From: Gluconacetobacter liquefaciens | GTDB taxonomy: Bacteria > Pseudomonadota > Alphaproteobacteria > Acetobacterales > Acetobacteraceae | Length of the DNA stretch: 64,000 bases | Assembly: GCF_003350405.1 (NCBI RefSeq) | Contig: NZ_QQAW01000001.1 | Location: 372,001 to 436,000 of the forward strand | Direction: 5' to 3' | Part shown: positions 1 to 8,550 of the stretch, one piece after another | Layout: each line of letters starts with the position of its first letter | Numbering within the stretch: the stretch's first letter is position 1 | The notes under the pieces: model-generated | The model's input: the letters and a program-made list of their open reading frames with translations, nothing else | Database searches by the model: none | What the model was told of the DNA's origin: nothing | Position numbers and translations under genes: made by a program

Positions 1-1
1 C

Positions 2-316
2 TTCGGCAAGCGCGCGCGCGACGGATCGCTGAAGCTGGACGAACTGTCGGGCGGCACGTTCTCGATCACCAATGGCGGCATCTACGGCTCGCTGATGTCG
101 ACGCCGATCATCAACGCGCCGCAGTCGGCCATCCTGGGCATGCACGCCATCGTGGATCGTCCGATGGCCGTGAACGGGCAGGTCGTGATCCGGCCGATGA
201 TGTATATCGCCCTGACCTACGATCACCGCATCGTCGACGGCAAGGAAGCCGTCAGCTTCCTGGTGCGCGTGAAGCAGAACGTGGAAGACCCGCGCCGTCT
301 GCTGCTCGAGGTCTGA
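2..316 (+). CDS. sucB: Dihydrolipoamide succinyltransferase (E2 of 2-oxoglutarate dehydrogenase), C-terminal part
   Basis: The reading frame is open from base 2, so the gene begins before the window. About 104 codons remain, covering the end of the acyltransferase core. Visible family signatures are [10 protein letters not shown], the [13 protein letters not shown] segment and the active-site stretch [13 protein letters not shown], whose His and Asp catalyse succinyl transfer from lipoamide to CoA. The succinyl rather than acetyl assignment follows from the E3 gene 73 bp downstream with its own lipoyl domain, as in 2-oxoglutarate dehydrogenase operons. Acetyltransferase (PDH E2) is the alternative and cannot be excluded from this fragment. 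Confidence 0.88.
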   Translation, partial: FGKRARDGSLKLDELSGGTFSITNGGIYGSLMSTPIINAPQSAILGMHAIVDRPMAVNGQVVIRPMMYIALTYDHRIVDGKEAVSFLVRVKQNVEDPRRLLLEV

Positions 317-389
317 TGCGCCGGGGCGGACCGGGCTTTCGGCCTGGTCCGCCGATCTGATTCCGACGCAGCGAACGCAGGACAAGAAG

Positions 390-2132
390 ATGACCATTGA
401 AATCAAGGTGCCGACTCTCGGCGAGAGCGTGACGACGGCCACGATCGGCAAGTGGCTGAAGCAGCCGGGTGACAGCGTTGCCGCCGACGAGCCGGTGGTG
501 GAACTGGAGACCGACAAGGTCAGCGTCGAGGTCGCCGCGCCGTCGGCCGGCCGTCTGGGCGCGCATGCCGTGGCCGAGGGCGACGAAGTGGCCGTCGGAG
601 CCGTGCTGACCACCGTCGAAGACGGTGCGGGTGCCGCCCCGGCGAAGCCCGCCGCCGCCAAGCCCGCCCCGGCGGCGAAGCCTGCCGAGGCCAAGGCCGC
701 GCCGGCTCCCGCTCCCGCCGCTCCGGCGGTCGCCCCTCCGGCCGAGACCGATTACGATGTGATCGTCATCGGTGCCGGCCCCGGCGGTTATGTCTGCGCC
801 ATCCGCGCGGCGCAGCTTGGCTTCAAGGTCGCCTGCGTCGAGAAGCGCGCGACGCTGGGCGGCACCTGCTTGAATGTCGGCTGTATTCCTTCCAAGGCGC
901 TGCTGCAATCGTCCGAGAATTTCCATGCCGCCGGCCATGATTACGCGGGACATGGTATTCTGATCGACAGCGTCAAGCTGGATCTGAAGCGGATGATGGC
1001 GCGCAAGGCCGAGGTGGTCGATGCCAACGTCAAGGGCGTCGAGTTCCTGTTCAAGAAGAACAAGGTTACCTGGCTAAAGGGCTTCGGCAAGCTGGAAGGC
1101 ACCGGCCGCATCACCGTTGACGGCAAGCCGGTAACGGCGAAGCATATCGTGATCGCCAGCGGCAGCGACAGCGCGGGCCTGCCGGGCGTCGAGGTCGATG
1201 AGAAAGTCGTCGTCACCTCGACCGGCGCGCTGGAACTGTCGGCCGTGCCGAAGAAGCTGGTCGTCATCGGCGGCGGCGTGATCGGCCTGGAACTGGGTAG
1301 CGTGTGGCACCGTCTGGGCGCCGAGGTCACGGTGGTCGAATATCTCGACCGTCTGGTGCCGGGCACGGATGGCGAGATCGCCAAGCAGTTCCAGCGCATC
1401 CTCACCAAGCAGGGCCTCCAGTTCAAGCTGGGCCACAAGGTCACCAAGGCCGAGAAGACCGGCAAGGGCGTGACGCTGACCGTCGAGCCGGCGGCCGGTG
1501 GCGCTGCCGAGACGCTGGATGCCGACATCGTGCTGCTGGCGATCGGCCGCACCGCTGCCAGCAAGGGCATGGGCCTGGAAGAAGCCGGCGTGGCGCTGGA
1601 CAAGCGCGGCCGCGTCGTCACCGACGCGCATTACGCGACCAATGTGCCGGGCGTGTATGCGATCGGCGACGTGATTGCCGGCCCGATGCTGGCGCACAAG
1701 GCCGAGGATGAGGGCGTTGCCATCGCCGAGATCCTGGCCGGCCAGGCAGGCCATGTGAATTACGATGCCATCCCCGGCGTCGTCTACACCTGGCCCGAGG
1801 TCGCGACCGTCGGCCGCACCGAGGAAGACCTGAAGGGCGCCGGCGTCGCCTACAAGACCGGCAAGTTCCCCTTCACCGCCAACGGCCGCGCCCGCGCCAT
1901 GGGCATGACCGACGGCTTCGTGAAGGTGCTGGCCGATGCCACCACCGACAAGGTGCTGGGTGTGCATATCATCGGCCCCGGTGCCGGCGAACTGATCGCC
2001 GAAGCCACGCTGGCGATGGAATTCGGTGCTTCGTCGGAAGACATCGCCCGGACTTGCCATGCCCACCCGACGTTGAGTGAAGCGGTCAAGGAAGCGGCGC
2101 TGGATGTGGAGAAGCGCGCGATCCATATCTGA
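390..2132 (+). CDS. lpdA: Dihydrolipoamide dehydrogenase (E3) with N-terminal lipoyl domain
   Basis: 580 residues, about 110 longer than a plain E3 because a biotinyl/lipoyl domain is fused at the front. Residues 1-78 carry the lipoylation motif ETDKVSVEV with Lys43 as the likely lipoyl site. Residues 79-120 are an Ala/Pro/Lys swinging-arm linker. The flavoprotein follows: FAD motif GAGPGG near 128, redox disulfide in GGTCLNVGC (Cys160/Cys165), NAD motif GGGVIGLE, and the C-terminal catalytic HAHPTLSE (His559). It reoxidises dihydrolipoamide on E2 and passes electrons to NAD+. It follows sucB in the same direction and ends at a strong terminator, so it is probably the last gene of the operon. 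Confidence 0.95.
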   Translation: MTIEIKVPTLGESVTTATIGKWLKQPGDSVAADEPVVELETDKVSVEVAAPSAGRLGAHAVAEGDEVAVGAVLTTVEDGAGAAPAKPAAAKPAPAAKPAEAKAAPAPAPAAPAVAPPAETDYDVIVIGAGPGGYVCAIRAAQLGFKVACVEKRATLGGTCLNVGCIPSKALLQSSENFHAAGHDYAGHGILIDSVKLDLKRMMARKAEVVDANVKGVEFLFKKNKVTWLKGFGKLEGTGRITVDGKPVTAKHIVIASGSDSAGLPGVEVDEKVVVTSTGALELSAVPKKLVVIGGGVIGLELGSVWHRLGAEVTVVEYLDRLVPGTDGEIAKQFQRILTKQGLQFKLGHKVTKAEKTGKGVTLTVEPAAGGAAETLDADIVLLAIGRTAASKGMGLEEAGVALDKRGRVVTDAHYATNVPGVYAIGDVIAGPMLAHKAEDEGVAIAEILAGQAGHVNYDAIPGVVYTWPEVATVGRTEEDLKGAGVAYKTGKFPFTANGRARAMGMTDGFVKVLADATTDKVLGVHIIGPGAGELIAEATLAMEFGASSEDIARTCHAHPTLSEAVKEAALDVEKRAIHI

Positions 2133-2158
2133 TCGCACGTTCGCAGTCGTTTCTGTCG

Positions 2159-2191
2159 CGCCCGGCCATTTCGATGGCCGGGCGTTTTTTT
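2159..2191 (+). terminator. Rho-independent terminator after lpdA
   Basis: A perfect 11-bp stem (2159-2169 with 2174-2184) closes a TTCG loop and is followed by seven T. This is a textbook intrinsic terminator 27 bp after the lpdA stop. Confidence 0.92.
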
Positions 2192-2244
2192 GTGCTTTGG
2201 ACAATAGAAGACGAAGAGCCGGCTTTGTCCGGCCCTGTGTTCGT

Positions 2245-2571
2245 TCATGCCTTGCGCAGAAACTCGGCTTTCAGCATGTAGCCGCCCGCTTCGACCGCAT
2301 GGTCGCCGCCGCGCAGGCGGATGTTTTTGATCTTGGTGCCGACCTTCAACGTCGTCGACGAGCCTTTGACTTTCAGGTCCTTGATGACGACGACGCTGTC
2401 GCCGTCGGCCAGTGCGACGCCATTGGCGTCGCGAACCGTTTCTTCCGCAGGCGCGCCGTCCGCGATATCGGCAGGCCATTCATAGCCGCACGTATCGCAG
2501 ACATGGTTCGTGCCTTCGATATGCGTTTCGTCCAGAGTGCATTGCGGGCAGGCGGGTGCGGTGGTGCTCAT
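2245..2571 (-). CDS. YjdM/PhnA-family zinc-ribbon protein
   Basis: 108 residues, the usual length for this family. The N-terminus carries a zinc ribbon of two CxxC pairs (CPQC and CDTC). It is followed by a small beta domain with the typical GDSVVVIKDLKVKG and KNIRLRGGDHAVE segments. The family was once named alkylphosphonate utilisation protein PhnA; its biochemical role is not settled. It is a single gene convergent with lpdA, and the ATG at 2571 is the only sensible start. The family assignment is firm, the function is not. Confidence 0.85.
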   Translation of the reverse strand: MSTTAPACPQCTLDETHIEGTNHVCDTCGYEWPADIADGAPAEETVRDANGVALADGDSVVVIKDLKVKGSSTTLKVGTKIKNIRLRGGDHAVEAGGYMLKAEFLRKA

Positions 2572-2855
2572 GAACGGGGCTTAATCCTGCGCCATCTGAC
2601 ATGCAATCCCTGGCGCGGAACAGAAATCACTCTGGAGGGGAGGCCAGCCAGTCGCCTCTCGTGGGATGAGAGCCTGTTCTGGAAATACACGCCGGATGCG
2701 ACACTTCGGGCCGCTCCCGCACTTCATATAACGAGCGTTGAATGATCACGCCGCTGCGGATAGAGTCCGGCACAGTTGGATTGCTGGTATTTGCAGAAGT
2801 GAAAAGTTTCCGGACGAGGCGGCGTGCTAGTGTTTTTTCGAGGCGTTTCTGATAA

Positions 2856-4181
2856 ATGAAGCGCTCTTCAAAAAGATTGATGGTAAAGAAAAGTCCCTTC
2901 TCGGGTAAACGATTGATATTGGCGCTATGCGCTTGCTTTTTTGTTGTATTTTCTATATTTTCTGTAAATATATATTCCTATATGCAGCAAATTTACATTG
3001 AATATAATAATTATAAAGAAAAAGATTATTATACGTCCCAAAATATCGGGATCATGCAGAAAGGAAAGGTCAGCTTCATATCGGACCGCGACATGGCATC
3101 GGCTTCTGATGATCATTTCATTCTGTCGATAGACGGGGGAGGTATTTTCGGAATCATACCGATCATGGCGTTGCAGGATCTGGCGCAATGTCTGCAATCC
3201 AGCCACGGAAGCCGTGATCTCTATAAATATTTTGATGTCATCGCTGGAAATTCAACGGGGGCGATAATCGCTGCTGGTCTGGTGACGCCGAAAGGAGGTC
3301 AAAAGACGGAATCGGTCGATATAAATGAAATTTATGATTTGTATGCCAGGCACGGGGCAGAAATATTCCCCGAAAAATATAAGGGATTCATCGATCGGGC
3401 ATTGTCGCTTCTTTTGCGGAAAGCTCTTTATGACAATACAGGCCGCAAGAAAATTTTGCATGAAAAACTGCAGGATCATACCTCCAACGAGGCCCTGACG
3501 GATTTTGTGATTCCTTTTTACGATACGACAACAGGACCTATCTATTTTACGCGCAACCATGGTTCCCATAGTTATGAACCCGATGGGGCGCTGTCGCAGG
3601 ATGCTGAAAACGCCATAGCAAAAATGGTTGATATTGCGATGTATAGCAGTTCAGCGCCTATTTATTTCAACCCGTACAAGGGTGATACGTCCGAGGAGAA
3701 GATAGGGAACAAAAAGATCGAGAAATTTTATCCTTATACGGCATATGATGGTGCGTTGTATCAGAACAACCCGGCTCTTCTCGGCATTGTCGAAGGGCGG
3801 CGTGACTTTCCGCACGGCCGTTTTCATATCGTTTCTTTGGGGACCGGGATTTCTTATCGGGGGAGTATGCTGGGCCCGCTGGACCCGGCGCATCCAGCAT
3901 CGCAAAAAAGCAATATCAACCTGATCTCCGCCCTTCTGCCGTCCTTCATGGAAGGGAATGCCCTCGGGGTTGACGAGTTTCTTCGGTCGGAGCCCAATAT
4001 TGACTATATTCGTATTGATGTTCCGCTGAATAGCGGGATGGATTTAAGTATGGATAATCCTTCTCAAAAACATATCGACGATATACGTGCGTCCGTCATT
4101 GCGGCGTCATCCATGAATCGCCCGATCATCCAGAAGGTCTGTAGAAAGCTGATCTCCTACCGCCCATCCGTGGGGCAGTAG
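2856..4181 (+). CDS. Membrane-anchored patatin-like phospholipase
   Basis: 441 residues. Residues 19-42 form one hydrophobic helix after a Lys/Arg-rich start, so the enzyme is probably held in the inner membrane. The patatin fold is shown by the oxyanion-hole loop DGGG (93-96), the nucleophile elbow GNSTG with Ser133, and Asp298 in DGA, together the Ser-Asp dyad of acyl hydrolases acting on phospholipids. Codon use is strikingly AT-rich (AAA, ATA, TAT runs), unlike every neighbour, which suggests recent transfer. Patatins are effectors in some CBASS systems, but no nucleotide cyclase lies nearby, so a defence role is not supported. Two starts are possible (2856 or ATG 2880); neither has a strong ribosome site. 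Confidence 0.88.
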   Translation: MKRSSKRLMVKKSPFSGKRLILALCACFFVVFSIFSVNIYSYMQQIYIEYNNYKEKDYYTSQNIGIMQKGKVSFISDRDMASASDDHFILSIDGGGIFGIIPIMALQDLAQCLQSSHGSRDLYKYFDVIAGNSTGAIIAAGLVTPKGGQKTESVDINEIYDLYARHGAEIFPEKYKGFIDRALSLLLRKALYDNTGRKKILHEKLQDHTSNEALTDFVIPFYDTTTGPIYFTRNHGSHSYEPDGALSQDAENAIAKMVDIAMYSSSAPIYFNPYKGDTSEEKIGNKKIEKFYPYTAYDGALYQNNPALLGIVEGRRDFPHGRFHIVSLGTGISYRGSMLGPLDPAHPASQKSNINLISALLPSFMEGNALGVDEFLRSEPNIDYIRIDVPLNSGMDLSMDNPSQKHIDDIRASVIAASSMNRPIIQKVCRKLISYRPSVGQ

Positions 4182-4204
4182 AAAAAGGGACCGGATGTTC
4201 CGGA

Positions 4205-4229
4205 CAGCGTCATCATGGGGATGACGCTG
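4205..4229. terminator. Hairpin between convergent patatin gene and purD
   Basis: A perfect 10-bp stem (CAGCGTCATC at 4205-4214 with 4220-4229) and a 5-base loop lie in the 61 bp between two convergent genes, where it could end transcription from both sides. No long T run follows. Confidence 0.6.
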
Positions 4230-4242
4230 CCTTCGGCGGGTT

Positions 4243-5541
4243 TCAGTGGGAGGGGTTTTCGGTCGCGGCGCGCAGGGCACGGTCGCCGATATCACGTCGC
4301 CAGATGGCGTCTTCCCATTGGATGGCGGGGATGGCGTTGTAGGCGCGGGAGCGGGCTTCACCCAAGGTGGCACCGGTGGCGCAGACGGTGAGGACGCGGC
4401 CGCCGGCGGCGACAAGCTGGCCCTGGTCGTTCCGTTTGGTGCCGGCATGGAAGATATGGACGCCGGGCTGGGCTTCGGCCTGTTCCAGCCCCGCGATCAC
4501 GCCGCCGGCGGCGGGCTTGCCCGGATAGCCGCGCGCGGCGAGGACGATGCTGATGGAGTGATCGTCGGAGAAGCGGATGTCCGCCGCGTCCAGCGTGCCG
4601 GCGGCGACCGAGGCCAGGGCCGGCAGCAGGTCGGATTGCAGGCGGATCAGCAGGGCCTGGGCCTCGGGGTCGCCGAAGCGGACGTTATATTCGATCAGTT
4701 TCGGGCCGTCGGCCGTCAGCATCAGGCCGGCGAAGATGACGCCACGGAAGGGCGTGCCGCGCCGCGCCATTTCCGCCAGCATCGGGCGTACCAGCAGGTC
4801 AAGCGCGCCTTCCTGCCTTGCACGGTCGAAGCCGGCGGGGGGCGAGACCGCGCCCATGCCGCCGGTGTTGGGGCCGGTGTCGCCCTCGCCGATGCGCTTG
4901 TGGTCCTGCGCCGCGCCGATCAGCACGGCGGTTTCATCGGCGCAGAAGGCGAACAGCGACACTTCGTCGCCCATCAGGCATTCCTCGATCACCACCGACT
5001 GTCCGGCGGCGCCGAGGGTGGCATCGTCCATCATGGACCGGATGGCCTCTTCGGCTTCCGCGACCGTCATCGCGACGACCACGCCCTTGCCGGCGGCCAG
5101 GCCGTCGGCCTTGATCACGATCGGCGCGCCACGGCGGCGGACGAAATCCAGCGCCGGGGCGGCTGCGTCGAATCGTTCCCAGCGGGCGGTGGGGATGGAT
5201 GCGGCGTCGCAGACTTCCTTGGTGAAGCTCTTGCTGCCTTCCAGTTCGGCGGCGGCGCGGCTGGGGCCGGCGCAGGGGATGCCGGCATCGCGGCAGGCAT
5301 CGGCCAGGCCGGCGACCAGCGGGGCTTCGGGGCCCGGCACCACCAGGTCGATCCGCTCGGCCTTTGCGAAGGCCAGCAGGGCCGGTACGTCGTCGACGGC
5401 GATGGCGACATTGGTGCCCAGCGCGGCGGTGCCCGGATTGCCGGGTGCGATGAACAGGGCCTCCAGCGCAGGCGAGCGCGCGATCGCTGCCGCCATCGCA
5501 TGTTCCCGTCCACCCGATCCGACCAGAAGCACCCGCATCAC
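4243..5541 (-). CDS. purD: Phosphoribosylamine-glycine ligase
   Basis: 432 residues, normal for PurD. It joins glycine to 5-phosphoribosylamine using ATP, the second step of purine synthesis. The N-terminus has the VLLVGSGGREHA signature. The ATP-grasp domain shows IKADGLAAGKGV (143-154), the family motif TGPNTGGMGAVSPP (222-235) and the metal-binding segment EYNVRFGDPEAQ. The gene starts with two ATG codons and either may be used. purF lies 3.8 kb away on the same strand, but the two are not adjacent. A possible small gene without a clear start lies just upstream on this strand. Confidence 0.97.
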   Translation of the reverse strand: MMRVLLVGSGGREHAMAAAIARSPALEALFIAPGNPGTAALGTNVAIAVDDVPALLAFAKAERIDLVVPGPEAPLVAGLADACRDAGIPCAGPSRAAAELEGSKSFTKEVCDAASIPTARWERFDAAAPALDFVRRRGAPIVIKADGLAAGKGVVVAMTVAEAEEAIRSMMDDATLGAAGQSVVIEECLMGDEVSLFAFCADETAVLIGAAQDHKRIGEGDTGPNTGGMGAVSPPAGFDRARQEGALDLLVRPMLAEMARRGTPFRGVIFAGLMLTADGPKLIEYNVRFGDPEAQALLIRLQSDLLPALASVAAGTLDAADIRFSDDHSISIVLAARGYPGKPAAGGVIAGLEQAEAQPGVHIFHAGTKRNDQGQLVAAGGRVLTVCATGATLGEARSRAYNAIPAIQWEDAIWRRDIGDRALRAATENPSH

Positions 5542-5975
5542 GTTATCGTCCCTGTTGCTGACATATCTGACATCCCCGGCTGTCCGGGGAGGCCGTCTCT
5601 ATCATACCCGGCGCGGCGGGACGATGTCCTTTGCGGCGGTGCGGGGCCATGACCGGTATTTCCGCCCGCGTTTCACGAGCCTGTCCACGGTTCTTTCCAG
5701 GCCGGCGAGCAGGCTGCGCCGTTCGGGCGGTCGTGGCCCGGCGCGGCGGATGGTGACGCCGCCGAAGGAAAGAGCGGCCGAAAAGGGCTTGGAGAATGCA
5801 ACGCGGAATTCGGTGGTCGGATCGCCGGCTGGCAGGTCGAAACGCAGCGTAAAGATTGTGGATGGTCCGATTGTCGCGGCACGCAGCCGGTGCCTGCCGA
5901 CGATGCCGCAGGGAATGAGTCCGGTCGGATCTGTCCGGTCTTTCGGGATCGGCGTGTCTATCCTACCTTGCTGCG
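5542..5975. other. Gap between purD and xseA with an open minus-strand frame lacking a start codon
   Basis: No standard gene lies in these 434 bp between the divergent purD and xseA. On the minus strand a frame ending at the TGA at 5602-5604 stays open through the whole gap and into the 5' end of xseA. It encodes a protein-like sequence with alternating hydrophobic stretches (for example STIFTLRFDLPAGD and FRVAFSKPFSAALSFGG), followed by a Lys/Arg-rich tail. I found no ATG, GTG or TTG at its front; CTG is the only near-start. It may be a gene with a rare start, a decayed gene, or chance. It would end 61 bp before purD on the same strand. Confidence 0.35.
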
Positions 5976-7433
5976 ATGGACGAAACGCTGCGCACTTCCG
6001 GTGGCCCCGGACCGGGTAACGTGCCCGAATATTCAGTCTCCGAGATTTCGGGGGCGATCCGCCGTACGCTTGAGGGTACCTTTGGCCGCGTGCGCGTGCG
6101 GGGCGAGATTACGGAATTCAAACGCTATCCCTCCGGCCATCTTTATTTCTCGCTGAAGGATGAGAGCGGGAAAATCTCGGGTGTCGTCTGGCGCGGGTCG
6201 GTGTCGCGGTTGGGGCTGGTGCCGGAAAACGGGCTGGAAATCATCGCGACCGGCAAGGTCTCGTCGTATGGCGAGCGTTCTTCCTATCAGTTGATCGTCG
6301 AGCGGATGGAGTATGCCGGCGAAGGGGCGCTGCTGGCGCGCATCGAGCGGCTGCGGCTGAAACTGGCCGCCGAGGGGCTGTTCGATGCCGCGCGCAAGCG
6401 GGCGCTGCCGTTCCTGCCCGATGTGATCGGTATCGTCACCTCCGCGCAGGGGGCGGTGCTGCATGATATCCGCACCACCGTCGCCCGGCGTTTTCCCCGC
6501 CGGCTTCTGGTGTGGCCGGTCGCCGTGCAGGGCGAAGGGGCCGCGGCGCAGATTGCCACCGCCATCGCCGGGTTCGACGCGATCGACGGGCGCGGGGCGG
6601 TGCCGCGCCCCGATGTGCTGATCGTCGCGCGTGGCGGCGGGTCGCTGGAAGACCTGATGGCCTTTAATGACGAGGCCGTGCTGCGGGCGGTGGATGCCTG
6701 CAGCATTCCGCTGATTTCGGCGGTCGGGCATGAGACTGACACCACGCTGATCGATTACGTCTCCGACCGGCGCGCGCCCACCCCCACGGCGGCGGCCGAG
6801 ATGGCGGTGCCGGCGCGGGCCGAACTGGTGGCCGATCTGGCGCATCGTGTCGCGCGCCTGACCAGCGGGTTGACCCGGCTGACGCAGACCACGCGGCTGC
6901 GGCTGGACCGGGCGGCGGCGCGGATGCCCGACCTGCCGTCGCTGCTGGCCACGGCGCGGATGCGGGTGGACGACCGGGGCGAGCGGCTGGACCGCGCATT
7001 GCCGGGGCTGATCGAGCGGCGGCGTGCCGCCCTGCTGGCGACCGGACGGATGATGCCCTCGCCGCTGCTGCTGACGGGGCCGGGACGGGCCAGGCTGGAC
7101 CTTGTGGCCAGTCATCTGCTCTCGGGCCTGCGCCAGGCGCTGCGCGACCGCCGGGCGCGAACCGACCGAATGCGTCTGTCGGCGGCTCCGCTGGCGGGGA
7201 TGGTGCGCGAGCGGCGCGCCCATCTGAACGGGCTGGCGGGGCGGCTGGAGTCTCTGTCGCCCATGGCGGTGCTGGAGCGCGGCTACGTGCTGGTGCGCGA
7301 TCCGTCAGGCGTGCCGGTGACCCGCGCGGCCGACGTGCGGCCGGATGGCCGGCTGGAACTGACATTCGCCGATGGCGTGACGGAGGTTCGCGCGCTACGG
7401 CCCGACGGGTCTCAGGGGCGGCTCGATCTTTGA
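5976..7433 (+). CDS. xseA: Exodeoxyribonuclease VII large subunit
   Basis: 485 residues, matching XseA. With the small subunit XseB (not in this window) it degrades single-stranded DNA to oligonucleotides during repair. Residues 17-115 form the OB-fold DNA-binding domain (VRGEITEFKRYPSGHLYFSL). The catalytic region follows with IGIVTSAQGAVLHDI and VARGGGSLEDLMAFND, then a long Arg/Leu-rich helical region typical of the subunit-binding part. It overlaps nothing upstream and runs straight into the small lipoprotein gene, so the two may share a transcript. Confidence 0.96.
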   Translation: MDETLRTSGGPGPGNVPEYSVSEISGAIRRTLEGTFGRVRVRGEITEFKRYPSGHLYFSLKDESGKISGVVWRGSVSRLGLVPENGLEIIATGKVSSYGERSSYQLIVERMEYAGEGALLARIERLRLKLAAEGLFDAARKRALPFLPDVIGIVTSAQGAVLHDIRTTVARRFPRRLLVWPVAVQGEGAAAQIATAIAGFDAIDGRGAVPRPDVLIVARGGGSLEDLMAFNDEAVLRAVDACSIPLISAVGHETDTTLIDYVSDRRAPTPTAAAEMAVPARAELVADLAHRVARLTSGLTRLTQTTRLRLDRAAARMPDLPSLLATARMRVDDRGERLDRALPGLIERRRAALLATGRMMPSPLLLTGPGRARLDLVASHLLSGLRQALRDRRARTDRMRLSAAPLAGMVRERRAHLNGLAGRLESLSPMAVLERGYVLVRDPSGVPVTRAADVRPDGRLELTFADGVTEVRALRPDGSQGRLDL

Positions 7434-7513
7434 CCCTGCGGGCGATAAGACGGATGATGGATCGGACCGGATCGGCTTGCCCGAGAGTTGGCCGGAGGAC
7501 ACAGGACAGAGCC

Positions 7514-7900
7514 ATGAACAAACGTCTCCGGTCTTCTTTCGCGCGCTCGGTCGGCCGGGTGGCGCTGGGCGTGCTGCCGGTTCTGGTTCTGCTGGCCGGA
7601 TGTGCCCAACCCCCCACGCCGGTGGCGAGCCAGCCGGTGCGGCATCCGCCCTTGCAGTTCGCGCCGGGAACGGTGACGGAAGCCCCGCCGCCCGCCAACG
7701 AGGCGCAACTGGTGAACGATCCCTCCGCGCCGCTCGATACGCCGCTCTGCGGTGCCGCGGCGCATGCGACGCAGGCCATGGCGGCGCGGGTGAATCCGGC
7801 ACCGCTGGCGTCGGGTAACGCCTGCGTGGCCAATGCGTGCTTTGATCCGCTGACCGGGACTTATATCGGTGCGGACGGAGAGCGGCATATCTGCCGTTAA
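7514..7900 (+). CDS. Small lipoprotein of unknown function
   Basis: 128 residues from the ATG at 7514, chosen because it places a typical lipoprotein signal at the N-terminus: Lys/Arg-rich start, hydrophobic core and lipobox LLAGC. An upstream TTG at 7430 overlaps the xseA stop but would bury the signal peptide. The mature part is Pro-rich and then contains two short Cys-containing segments (GNACVANACFDP and HICR at the C-terminus), which could form disulfides in the periplasm. No known domain is recognised. It directly follows xseA on the same strand. Confidence 0.7.
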   Translation: MNKRLRSSFARSVGRVALGVLPVLVLLAGCAQPPTPVASQPVRHPPLQFAPGTVTEAPPPANEAQLVNDPSAPLDTPLCGAAAHATQAMAARVNPAPLASGNACVANACFDPLTGTYIGADGERHICR

Positions 7901-7906
7901 GTATTT

Positions 7907-7928
7907 GTTCTTTTTTGAAAAAAAGAAC
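7907..7928. terminator. AT-rich hairpin after the lipoprotein gene
   Basis: Ten bases GTTCTTTTTT (7907-7916) pair with 7919-7928 around a two-base centre, 6 bp after a stop codon. The stem itself contains the T run, so it may terminate transcription in either direction. Confidence 0.6.
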
Positions 7929-8001
7929 CAAAAAACTTCTGATCCGTTTGGGGTTTTTCTGCTAGGGTAGAGAGCGTTCTTAAAAGAATAAAAGTCTTTT
8001 T

Positions 8002-8027
8002 GCTTCTTTTTCTTCAGAAAAAGAAGC
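8002..8027. terminator. AT-rich hairpin before the ybaK stop
   Basis: A perfect 12-bp stem (GCTTCTTTTTCT at 8002-8013 with 8016-8027) lies next to the end of the minus-strand gene that stops at 8028. Together with the hairpin at 7907 it separates two convergent genes. Confidence 0.6.
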
Positions 8028-8519
8028 TCACTCTGCTGTCAGATCCGCCAATATAGCCGCACTGGCGCGCAATGCGTCGGCCGGGACCAGGCGTACCTGC
8101 AAGCCGCGCTGGCCGCCATTGGTATAAAGATAGGGCAGGTCGGCAGCCTGCTGCGCGAAGGCCGTAGGCACGCGCTTCTTCTGCCCGAACGGGCTGATGC
8201 CGCCGACGCGGAAACCGGTGATGCGCTCGGCATCGGCCGGCTTCATCATCCTGGCGCTCTTGCCGCCGAAGGCGGCGGCCAGTTTCTTCATGCTGACTTC
8301 GTGGTCCGACGGCACGACGACGCATACCGCGTTGCCGTCGATTTCCGCCATCAGGGTCTTGAAGACCCGTGCCGGGGGTTCGCCGATCGCTTCGGCGGCC
8401 TGTACGCCCAGACGGTCGGCGTCGGGGTCGTAGCTGTAGAGTACGGCGGTGAAGGCGATTCCGGCGCGGGTCAGGGCCAGCGTGGCCGGCGTGCCGGGGG
8501 TCTGGGGTTTCTTGGCCAT
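8028..8519 (-). CDS. ybaK: Cys-tRNA(Pro) deacylase, YbaK/EbsC family
   Basis: 163 residues, as in YbaK. The family removes cysteine wrongly attached to tRNA-Pro by prolyl-tRNA synthetase. Supporting segments are RVFKTLMAEIDG, the conserved Lys-rich MKKLAAAFGGKSARMM and the GFRVGGISPFGQKK signature with the glycine-rich substrate loop. It stands alone between convergent and same-strand neighbours. The family call is strong; the exact substrate is assumed from E. coli YbaK. Confidence 0.92.
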   Translation of the reverse strand: MAKKPQTPGTPATLALTRAGIAFTAVLYSYDPDADRLGVQAAEAIGEPPARVFKTLMAEIDGNAVCVVVPSDHEVSMKKLAAAFGGKSARMMKPADAERITGFRVGGISPFGQKKRVPTAFAQQAADLPYLYTNGGQRGLQVRLVPADALRASAAILADLTAE

Positions 8520-8550
8520 GCCGGTGTCATAACAGGATCGGGCGCGCGCG

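Noticed and set aside
2856-4181. CBASS or other multi-gene defence system around the patatin gene
   Set aside because: No nucleotide cyclase, HORMA, TRIP13 or other partner gene lies next to it; the neighbours are housekeeping genes.
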